64,000 bases of DNA from assembly GCA_036250195.1 (NCBI GenBank), contig JAVHZZ010000002.1, forward strand, positions 275,988,460-276,052,459, given 5' to 3'. A program made the position numbers and the translations under genes. Below the pieces are notes generated by a model. That model saw only the letters and a program-made list of their open reading frames with translations. It had not been told where the DNA came from and did not search any database. Source of the stretch: Mixophyes australis. Lineage: Eukaryota; Chordata; Amphibia; Anura; Limnodynastidae. Numbering within the stretch: the first letter of the stretch is position 1; every line of letters begins with the position of its first letter. Positions 54,875-64,000 of the stretch are shown here, piece after piece.

Positions 54875-55360
54875 AATGGAAGGGTTGCAGAGGCGCACCC
54901 AGGGGAGTTTTCTAGTACCTGGAAATCCCCCTCACAGAATGGGGCACTGTATGCTTGAGGAAGCTGGACACTGCCCTGGGACCAGCCACTTTGCACTTGT
55001 GTGCAGATCATTTCTGATTGTTTCTATCTGCACTTTCTTGCTCTCCTGCTGTGTGTCCCCACCCCTCTCTCCCCTGCTGTCTGTCCCCACCCCTCTTTCC
55101 CCTGCTGTGTGCTCCTGCCCCTCTCTCTTCTGCTGTGTGTCCCTGCTCCACGTCACACAGCTCACTTGAAAACGGAGAGCTGCATGCACCTAACAGTAGT
55201 GCATGCAGATTTGCCATGTATATGATGGGTATAGGAAGAGTTGGAAAGCTGCCAAGCTCTGTCTAAAATTATAGCCATGCCCCCATGCATGCTGGTCATG
55301 GCCACTGGTGGTGTGGCGTGGAAACCCCTCTCTACAAATCCTGCATTTGCCCCTAGGTAG
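54875..55360. other. Second block within the minisatellite
   Basis: Interspersed repeat of unknown class containing a ~32-bp CCCC-TGCTGTGTG tandem tract at 55045-55150. Several open frames arise from this tract and are not genes. Confidence 0.45.
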
Positions 55361-55560
55361 GGGTATGTTATTATAATGTATGAGGGAGTAGGGGTGTTAA
55401 TATGTGTGAGGGAAGGGAGGATGAGTATGTTATTATAATGTATAAGGTATAATGTATAGTGGTATGCTAATATAAAAAGGGAGGGAAGGGAGGGGTGTCT
55501 TAATATAATGTGTGATAAAAGAGAGTGAGATGTCTTAATACAATGTGGATAGAAGGTAGG

Positions 55561-56039
55561 ATATTTATCTAATGGAGTGTAGATGGGGCTAAATATTTAT
55601 TGGGTGCTTTTTTATTTGTGGGGTGATGGTAGAGCAAATCAATTTATTGGTGGGACAATTTAATTTAATTGTTGGTTATATTAATTTTGGATGGAGTGAT
55701 GGGACCTTTAATTTAAAGCTGGGGTGGTTTGGGGCAATTGATTGAATGTGGGGCTGAGTTTGGAGAGAAGGGTATTTATTAAATGTGAATTTGAATTATT
55801 ATGTCAGGGATGGTTGTAGGAAATGATCATTTTTATTAAATTTAAATACTAATAATTTATATGCTGGGGCCATTTGGAGGGAGAGAAACAGGTTTCTTTA
55901 TTAAATGGTAATACTATTAATTTAATGTCAGCTAGTTGGACGAAACTGGATCTATTTTTCAAATTTGAATACTATTATATTAATGTTGGGGCTGGAGAGA
56001 GATCTATTTATGTGGGTGCTTAGATTTAACACAACTGTT
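55561..56039. other. Degenerate AT/G-rich low-complexity block
   Basis: Recurring TTTAATTTAA and GGGG motifs without a fixed period; no gene. Confidence 0.55.
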
Positions 56040-58548
56040 CCTCCTCCTCCTCCTCTTACTCCATTCTCCTCCTCCTCCTCCTACTCCATTCTCCTCCATC
56101 CTCTATCATAATTATCATCATCCTTCTCAATCATCATCATCCTCCTCCTCCTCCTCCTCAATCATCATCCTCCTCCTCCTTCTCCTTCCTCCTCCTCCTT
56201 CTCAAACTCAACCTCCTTCATCCTCCTCTTCCTCCTCATCCTCAGTCATCATCCTTCTCCTCCTCCTCCTCCCCAATCCTCCTCCTCAATCATCACCATC
56301 CTCCTCCTCCTTCTCAATCATCATCATCCTCCTCCACCTCCTCAATCATCATCCTCCTCCTCGTTCATCATCATCTACCTCCTAAATCATCCTCCTCCTC
56401 CTCAATCATCAATCATCATTCTCCTCCTCCTCTTCCTCCTCCGCAATCATCATCATCATACTCAATCATCAATCATCATCCTCCTCCTCAAACTCAATCA
56501 TCATCCTCTTCCTGCTCCTCAATTATCATCATTCTTCTTCTCCTCAATCATCACCATCCTCCTTCTCCTCCTCCTCCCTCCTACTTCCTCCATCCTCCTG
56601 CTCCCTCCTCATCAATCCTCCTCCTCCTGCATCCTCCTCCTCATCCTCAATCATCATCATCATCATCCTCATCCTCAATCATCATCATCCTCCTCCTCAA
56701 TCATCATCATCATCCTTCTCCATCCTCCTCATCCTCAATCATCTTCCTCCTCAATCATCCTCATGCTCCTCTTCCATCATCCTCCATCCTCCTGCTGATC
56801 CTCCAGTGTTCTCAATCATCCTCATCCACCTCCATTCTCATCCTCCTCCATCATCCTCCACCATCCTCAATCATCATCATCCTCAATCATCATTCTCAAT
56901 CATCATCCTCCTCATCCTCAATCATCATCATCATCCTCCTCCTCAATCATCATCCTCCTCCTCCTTCCTCCTCCTCCTTTTCATCCTCAACCTCCTTCAT
57001 CCTCCTCCTCATCCTCCTCCTCAATCATCATCATTCTCCTCCTCCTCATCCTCCCCAATCCTCCTCCTCCCCCTCAATCATCACCATCCCCCTCCTTCCC
57101 CTCAATCATCACCATCCTTCTCCTCCTTCTCAATCATCATCATCCTCCTCCACCTCCTCAATCATCATCCTCCTCCTCATTCATCATCTACCACCTCCTC
57201 CTCAATCATCCTCCTCAATCATCATCGCTATCCTCGTCCTCCTCCTCAATCATCCTCCTCCTTCTCCTTCCTCCTCCCTCCTCCCTTCTGCTCCCTCCTC
57301 AATCCTCCTCATCCTGCTTCCTCATCCTCAATCATCATCATCATCCTCATCCTCAATCATTATCATCATCATTCTCACTCATCATCATTCTCATCATCCT
57401 CAATCATCATCATCCTCAATCATCAACATCCTTCTCCTCATCCTCAATCATCATCATCCTCCTCCTCATCTTCAATCATGATCATCATCATCCTCAATCA
57501 TCCTCATCCTTCTCCTCAATCATCATCATCCTCCTCCTCAATCATCCTCCTCATCCTCAATCATCATCATCATCATCATCCTCCTCCTCCATCATCCTCC
57601 TCATCCTCAATCATCATCATCATCATGCTCCTCCATCATCCTCCTCATCCTCAATCATCATCATCCTTCTCCTCATCCTCAATCATCTTCATCCTCCTCC
57701 TCCTCAATCATCATCCTCCTCCTCATACTCAATCATCTACATCCTCATCCTCCTCCTTCATCATCCTCTTCCATCATCCTCAATAATCATCATTGTCCTC
57801 CTCAAACATCCTCTTCCTCATCCTCATTCATCATTATCATCATGCTCAATCATTAACATCCTCAATCATCATCATCATCCTGCTCATCCTCAATCTTCCT
57901 GCTCCTTCTCAATCATCATCATCCTCCTCCTCTTCCTACTCAATCATCATCCTCCTCTTCCTCAATCATCCTCATCATCCTCATTTTCCTCCTCCTCAAT
58001 CATCCTCATCCTCCTCTTTATCCTCAACCATCAGCATCCTCCTCCTCATCCTCAATCATCCTCATCCTCCTCCTCCATCCCCCTCCTCCATCATCATCAT
58101 CAATCATCCTCAATGATCATCATCATCATCCCAAATCATCCTCAATCCTCATCATCATCATCCTCCTCCTCCTCAATCATAATCATCATCATCCACAATC
58201 ATCATCATTCTCAATCATCATCCTCCTCCTCATCCTCAATCATCATCATCCTCATCATCATCATCCTCAATCATAATCCTCCTCCTCAGTCATCATCATC
58301 CTCAATCATTATCATCCTCATTCTCTTCCTCAATCATACTCATCCTCATCCTCAATCATCCTCATCCTCAATCATCCTCATCCTCAATCATCCTCATCCT
58401 CCTCATCATCATCATCCTCAATCATCCTCATCCTCCTCCTCATCATCAATCATCTTCATGCTCCTCCTCATCCTCAATCATCCTCTTCCTCCTCCTCATC
58501 CTCATCCTCAATCATCGTCATCCTCAATCAACATCATCCTCATCCGTT
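56040..58548 (+). repeat. 2.5 kb CTC/ATC low-complexity array
   Basis: Almost pure mixture of TCC and TCA triplets with recurrent CTCAATCATCATC. All frames on the plus strand stay open for long stretches and give Ser/His/Pro/Ile strings; these are not proteins. Strong strand asymmetry: almost no G on the plus strand. Confidence 0.95.
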
Positions 58549-58937
58549 AAACTATAACCTTTTTTTTGTGGTTTTTAAGAAATGATTCAAGAGACAGCTT
58601 TTAGTGTACTTTATATGATCCAGTCCCCTGTGTTATAACTACGGCCAGGGGTGGATTGGGAACTGAAAGTGACTTCATTTGTAGGTAGGGCCAACTTAAA
58701 AGTAGGCGGGCTTCGCACACCATTAACGGTGGTAGACAAGGCTAATGTCATAAGCAATGGTATGCAAAATCAGAGCAATACAAGGAGGACCACAGTAAGC
58801 GGAGCTTGTCACAGTAGGCAGACCTAACACACAAGTAGGCAAAGCATTGCACTGGTAGGGGAAGCAAGCACATGTAGGCATGCTCCTTTAAAATATAACC
58901 TTTTTTGTGGTTTTTAAGAAATGATTCAAGAGACAGC
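58549..58937 (+). repeat. ~55-bp direct repeat flanking 285 bp
   Basis: A segment ending TGATTCAAGAGACAGC at 58549-58604 recurs at 58889-58937 with the same TTTTTTGTGGTTTTTAAG core. The segment between holds no gene. Confidence 0.8.
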
Positions 58938-59384
58938 ACTGTAAAAATTATCAAATATCTCCTCTTCTGGTCTTCAAACAGGAAAGGTAATTCTCCTGCT
59001 CACCACACCCCACTGTGCAGAGAGGGTAAGATTGGAGAACATGAGAAGGAGTAAAGGAGAGGTAAAGTGATAGAAAGGAGGTGAATAGGATGAAAGGTAG
59101 AAACAGAGCATGGGGTAGACAGACCATTAAGGAAGGTGAGAGATAGAGGACAGTAAGGGAGAGGGGAAGAAAAAGAGAAAGAGTAAGAGAAGTTAGAAAA
59201 ACAAAATTAGGAGGACTAAAGGATGAGGCTGTTGGTGGACTGTGTTCTCTCCTACCTGTTATTTTAGCTTTCACAGCCTGCTGCTCGTTTCAAGTCCGGA
59301 TCCTGGCATGTTGAGTTCTGTTTGGAAAATGTATATGACAGGTACATGACATATGGAAATAAGTGAATACAGAGAATACAGTGA

Positions 59385-59625
59385 ATAAAAAGATCTCCCT
59401 TGTGCCTGCCACACAATACAAAAAGAACCCTTGTGCCCACCACACAATACACAGCACCCTTGTGCCACACAATACACAGCACCCTTGTGCCTAGAACACA
59501 ATACACAGCACCCTAGTGACCGCCAAGCAATACACAGCATCCTTGTAACTGCCACACAATACACAGCACTTTTGTGACCGCCACAAAATACAGAGGCCAG
59601 CCATGAGGCTGCCACACAATAGAGA
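59385..59625 (+). repeat. ~30-bp minisatellite
   Basis: Units of CACACAATACACAGCACCC type with TTGTG; copies recur at about 61165-61240, so the array probably predates the block at 59965-61104. Confidence 0.85.
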
Positions 59626-59964
59626 GAGTAAAATACATAAATATTTGTTCACATAGCGCTTCAATGCAATCCCTGAAGCCCTGCCTTACCAATAGGATTA
59701 TCACAAATGCAAAAAACAAAATAAATACAAAAGAAGTTTGGCAGATGACGCTAGATTGAGTCAAACAGAGTAATATATCACAATATTATACAACCTGCAT
59801 GGAGCAGTCCAAATCTTAAGTATAATCTTCTTTTCTCCTCTATGTACACCACTCCAAGGACAGGGTAGTAAATCCACATAAAAAAGAAGATGTCAGATAT
59901 AGTGAAGTACATCTACTGTACTATAAAGGAATTCAACACCACATTGAGAGTAACCCCTTGACAT

Positions 59965-61104
59965 ATACACCCAATGTCACACATTGGGGTCTTAGCGCAC
60001 TTACCACATCCGCCGATGTCATATCAATGCTACCTGGATCCCTCCTGGTTGTCTGCAGCATTCCTGTCCATCACATCTCCGTTTCTAAACAAACACATAC
60101 TGTTTGTTCTGCTGCATGGGTGCAGCCATCTTGGATGCAGTCAGGTGATCATTCCAGACCAACCAGATTCAGCAGCTGTGATCACATGAACTGTGCAGCT
60201 AATAGTTGTTTGGTACACCCTATTTAAACACTATTTATGCTGCTGAGATCTGTTCATTGCCAGAACAACACACTTCTCTCCAGAGGACTGTTCTTGCCTC
60301 CTGGTTCCAGTTGTTCCTGGACTGTTCCTGATTCCCTGTGCTTGCAAAGTGATCATCTTCTGTGCTCATCCTGCATTACCAACTACATATCACTTTGCAA
60401 GTATCCTGCATTCTAAGTGATTATTTTCTTCCAAGCATCCTGCATTACCCAGAGTTCATCATCCGGCAACTACTTTACACTTCCAAGATGCTCATCTTCC
60501 TGCAATTTTCTGCATTCAGCAAGAGTGCTCATCTCAGTAAGAACTCTGCACCATCCAGTATCTATTCTGCAGTACCAGTGGCTTTACCGGTATCACCTGT
60601 TCAGTTGCTATGGCTGGTTCTAAGTCTCTAAGTATTTCCAGTTCCGTGTATCTGTCTGTGGGTTCAAGGTCTGTGGCTGCCATGCATTCCTGAGTTCACC
60701 ATTCTGTGTCACGGTTCTGAATTCCTAGTCCCTGTCTCCAGTTCCAGTTTGCTCTGTTCTGAGTTTCGGTTTGTTTCCTATCTAAATTCTTATTAGTGGG
60801 TTCCATTCCCGTGTGCCTGGCTACAGGAGCCGGGATTGAGTTCTCACGAATAGTTTCAGTCTGTTATTACACCGGATTAAGTTCAGTACTCAGGCACAGA
60901 CTCTGGTCCTTAGACTCCTATACTGCTTGTGCTACTCTGAGTACTCTAGATGAGCAGAGAGATCATCAAGGCCTCCAGGTTCTGTTTCAGTCAGCTCTAC
61001 CCAAGGCTCCCGAATCGGATCAAGAAATAGACGACCGTGACCCCCGATATCTGTGACAAAGTGACTGAGGAGAGTCATCACTTTGTCACAGATATTGGGT
61101 GTAT
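59965..61104 (+). mobile_element. LTR-like block with 11-bp inverted ends
   Basis: ATACACCCAAT (59965-59975) is inverted at 61094-61104. Inside, 59975-61058 runs TGTCACACATTGGGG...CTGTGACA with a CTATTTAAAC box near 60220, which looks like a Gypsy-type solo LTR, but no direct target duplication fits. An adjacent palindrome (GTGACAAAGTGA / TCACTTTGTCAC) lies at about 61053-61088. Confidence 0.4.
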
Positions 61105-61240
61105 GAGTTGTGAAGTGGCTACTCTCCATGAGGTGCTGAGTTCCTTTATAATACAGAGGGAAGCTTTGTCAGCGCCACACAATACAGAGGGCAGCATTGT
61201 AGCCACCACACAATACAGAGACAGCCTTGTGATTGTTAGT

Positions 61241-62164
61241 TCAAGTACTTAAAGATCCTGAAGGCAGGCAAAGTAAGAAATGCTGCTACAGTATGGTTGG
61301 TAGTTAAAGCGCAAAGAGGGAAACATTAGGTCCAGTATTGTATTATGTTCCAGCTCTGTTGGAAAAAAGGCTATATTTTCTGTGCCAGTCTCACCGCTAT
61401 GTAAGCCCAAAGGCTAAGTTTACATTTGTAATGACTGCATTTATAATCTGAGATATCACATTAGCTAAACAATATCTGAGTTCCTAAACATTTGACATAG
61501 AGCAGTTTAAACTGTGGGGCCACATGTATTTGAAATTGGAGCTCAGACATACAAAAAGAACATGGCTGCAAGTGACCCACTAAACACCAGTTTCGCATGG
61601 CGGCATAGAATGTAATGGTATTGGACTACACTCACATCAATCAATCAAGCTTTAGTGAACATGTCCAGTCGTTACATAATGTTGTTTGATGTAGAGCCTT
61701 ATGTCAACTATAGAATGTGATAGAAATATGCTATAACGATGCCTATGTTTCTTATCATGTTAAATAAGTATTGTGTCCTATGTCTGCACAGTGTGTAATA
61801 GAATTGTGTTATGATCATGTCTGGTGATCATGTTCTGTTGGGTAGCACCTAGCAACTTAATGTCTTTATAGAGCAGGGGTGCACAAAGTTTTTTGGTCCA
61901 AATGCCACATTGGTTGATAGTTTTCATTTGAAGGGTCAGTAATAAATTTAAAGCTGCAGTACCATCAAAGTAAAAGATTTTTACTAAGGTGCCCTGCACC
62001 CTAGCCAGACCCACGGGGGCTTCTACCTGCAGCCATTTTTCTTGGGACTTGCCCAGATCTGTAATGCAGAACAAGCAAATCAATCACCTGCTGAGCGGGT
62101 GTGTGAGTGAGAGTCAGTGTGTTTGTGGTTCAGTCACATAGGGAGTGAGCCATGTCACTCCCCT
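61241..62164. other. Non-coding stretch with a possible hAT end
   Basis: No gene. At 61866 AGGGGTGCACAAAGTTTT resembles a hAT-type terminus with GGTCCAAATGCCACATT after it; the other end was not found. Confidence 0.35.
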
Positions 62165-62535
62165 GTAAAATATTAGGCCTCATTCACCTCTGTAATAACA
62201 CATCCCCCTCTTTCAACTGTAGCAACAAATTTCCATCCATCACCTCTGTAGTAGCACATCTCCCCAATACATCTGGAATAGACCAATTCCCCTTACCTAT
62301 GTAGGAACACATCCCACTCATCTTTTTCATAACAAATTTCCCTTCATCCCTCTAGTAACACATTTCTTCCCCACTTCTTTGTAACAAAACTCCACCCCAC
62401 CTCTGTAATAACACATTCCCTCCATCACCTCTATAGCAACACATTAGCCCTCTACCCCTGTGTTAACACATTTCCCTACCCATTAGCAACACTTTCCCTT
62501 CCATAGCAACAGATTAACACTATCACACCTTCTCC
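62165..62535 (+). repeat. Degenerate ~33-bp minisatellite
   Basis: Repeated CACCTCTGTAATAACACATT-like units, strongly diverged. Confidence 0.7.
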
Positions 62536-62558
62536 CCCACCTCCATTTATGTATGTAT

Positions 62559-63230
62559 TTATTCATTGATAATGTATTTTACCATGAAGAAATACATACA
62601 AATGGCATTAAGTTTTGCAATTACAAATATATTTATAGAGCTAAATATGTCATATATTGATATTAACTTTGATATCCCTGATAAATAGAAGTGGAACACT
62701 TTAGCACATGTGTTGCCTGAGCGTTGAAGTTTGCTTATTGTGCTCCACAGTTTGATAAGATTTTGCAAGTCTAGGAATAATGCACCAGCCAAGTGCCATG
62801 TTGTATCCCCACTGAAGTGCATTGCAGATTTTTAATAGATTTGTTAGTGTGGAATAATTTGGTTGAAAGCCGCATTAAAACAGACTAGAGAAATGAATTG
62901 TTTGTAAACGTTGCTGATTTGGGAAATAATAAATTTTTCCATTGATTTTGGATAACATAGGCAGTAAATAGGTAGGTCTGTAGTTTAAAATAATGCTTTT
63001 GTCAAGATGACTCCAGGGTGCTCCAATAAGTCAACTAGGTTATCGCTAGTCTGGTTATGCCTCATCAATAAAATTGCACAGCTTGCAAAGTATTCATTAA
63101 TATATTTTATTGATATTGATGATAGCAATAGGGCTTAAATAAATTATAAATAACATTCCAGAATTTGACAGGGTTTGTACTGTTTTGATAAAAAATTGTC
63201 ACATTATTATTGGACTTTAGCTCCTCTTGT
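62559..63230 (-). pseudogene. LINE reverse transcriptase fragment (CR1/L2-like)
   Basis: Minus-strand translation across several frames gives degenerate RT blocks: an N-Y-R-P-x-x-L-L-P-M-L-S-K-I-like stretch near 62980, NYSTLTNLLKICNALQW-like sequence near 62830-62870 and ALFLDLQNLIKLWSTI near 62760, the place of the A-x-F-L-D-L-x-K-A-F-D-T-V motif. The catalytic Asp of that block is readable. Many stops; a dead fragment. Confidence 0.6.
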
Positions 63231-63312
63231 TATCCTAGTGCATGTAGTCATGTGTTTATTATCATTAAGATATTTTGTAGCTTCCATCTGTTCCACTAGG
63301 TATGTCTGAAGT

Positions 63313-64000
63313 AGAGATGGGTGGGCTTGGTTCCCCGAGATCCGAATTCATCTGAATTTAGCCTATCCGAGTACCGAGTCGAGCACGCTCGGTACTCTCC
63401 CGCCCATTCGGAATCGAAATCGAGGCAAAACGTCATTGTGATGTATTCGTATTTCTGAGCTCGGTTCTCGCGAAATTTGAAAAGCATAAATACCGGCCTC
63501 CACAGCAATCCAACCCCATTTTACAGAGGGAGAGAGCAGGGTTAGGTCACAGGCTATATCAGCGCAGGGACAGAGCAGTAATTGGACACATTATTGTTTC
63601 TATTCAATACAATTCTGATCTTAATACCGATTATTACAGCAGTAAGAGGAGGATAGAGGAGGGTTTTTTTTCAATTTCTGGCACTCCAAGTGCTTTTGGG
63701 GTGTCCCTTATTCCCCATTATTTTGCATTAATTTTTCTGGCTGTCAAAAGTCATATTTGTCAGCAGTATTAAAAAAAATATTTAGCACTCCAAGTGCTTT
63801 TGGGGTGTTCCCCATTCTTTTGCATTAATATTTCTGGCTGTCAAAAGTCATATTTGTAAGCAGTATAAAAAAAAGATTTTTAGCACTCCAAGTGCTTTTG
63901 GAGTGTCCCATATTCCCCAGTGTTTTACTGTTATTTTTCTGGCTGTCAAAAGTCATATTTGTCATCTGTATAAAAAACAATTTTTAGCACTACAAGTGCT
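63313..64000 (+). mobile_element. Probable hAT-type end with ~100-bp tandem repeat
   Basis: Starts TAGAGATGGGTGGGC, like the motif at 161. After ~350 bp a tandem repeat begins: GCACTCCAAGTGCTTTTGG recurs at about 63681, 63785, 63884 and, with one change, 63987 (spacing about 99-104), each followed by TTCTGGCTGTCAAAAGTCAT. It continues beyond the window. No coding. Confidence 0.5.

Larger units (their letters stand above)
53590..55560 (+). repeat. Interrupted minisatellite (GGGAGGG / TTAATATAATGTGTGA)
   Basis: Units of roughly 40-50 bp containing GTTAATATAATGTGTGAGGG at 53620-53705, 54729-54870 and 55365-55560, separated by two blocks of other sequence (53706-54728 and about 54875-55360). It appears to be one array split by insertions. 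Confidence 0.75.

Noticed and set aside
54876..55266. Overlapping frames on both strands around a C-rich tract
   Set aside because: A short tandem repeat leaves all frames open; no recognisable domain.
56806..58550. Open frames of 326, 107 and 145 codons rich in Ser, Pro, His and Ile
   Set aside because: Produced by a stop-free CTC/ATC simple-sequence array; no domain and no composition expected of a gene.
59264..59764. Cys-rich minus-strand frames of 60-114 codons
   Set aside because: Translations of the ~30-bp CACACAATACA minisatellite, not a cysteine-rich peptide gene.

Overview
This 64 kb window looks like gene-poor, repeat-saturated DNA from a large vertebrate genome, most likely an anuran amphibian. 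That placement is an inference from the transposon mix: a chromodomain Ty3/Gypsy element, a Gmr1-like Gypsy element, Penelope-like elements, class I endogenous retroviruses, CR1-type LINE, Tc1/mariner, hAT and foldback elements, plus long AT and CTC/ATC arrays. I find no host protein gene, tRNA or rRNA. Every substantial coding signal belongs to a mobile element, and nearly all are broken by stops, frameshifts or deletions.

Layout. 161-1512: hAT remnant (minus). 1513-6602: chromovirus (sushi-like Ty3/Gypsy, minus) with a complete 3' LTR and a 5' LTR that has lost its start. 6603-10652: Gmr1-like Gypsy element (minus), joined directly to that broken LTR, with integrase upstream of reverse transcriptase and a SCAN-like segment in gag. 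10690-17605: Penelope-like element (minus; RT plus GIY-YIG), split by a 4.0 kb LTR element with no pol (10948-14932, minus) whose gag-like protein has its usual order rearranged. 17606-19524: minisatellite and (TA)n tracts. 19525-29199: provirus ERV-A (minus) with both LTRs and a 4-bp target duplication. 29200-30410: microsatellites and a 57-bp-arm GC-rich hairpin. 30411-42932: ERV-B (plus), the same family, lacking its 5' LTR and carrying three later insertions: a solo LTR, a 2 kb Penelope-derived segment that itself carries a MITE and a hammerhead-like core, and a 2.5 kb CR1-type LINE. 43567-45623: a foldback element and a widely spaced inverted repeat. 45624-51870: mostly unassigned AT-rich DNA with a 93-bp direct repeat. 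51880-53307: Tc1/mariner relic and a MITE. 53590-58550: minisatellite, then about 2.5 kb of CTC/ATC repeat. 58549-64000: short tandem arrays, an LTR-like block, a LINE RT fragment and a probable hAT end with a ~100-bp tandem repeat.

How the parts relate. Insertions can be ordered by interruption: the 4 kb LTR element entered the Penelope element, and the solo LTR, Penelope segment and LINE entered ERV-B, each with recognisable target duplications. Two elements show an unusual replication signature, a primer-binding site complementary to the predicted 5' end of their own transcript, as in Tf1/sushi self-priming. The item I consider most worth following is the 4 kb element: a CCHC knuckle near the N-terminus, then several successive 9-10 residue repeat families, then a capsid-like segment at the C-terminus, bounded by good LTRs and a near-perfect target duplication.
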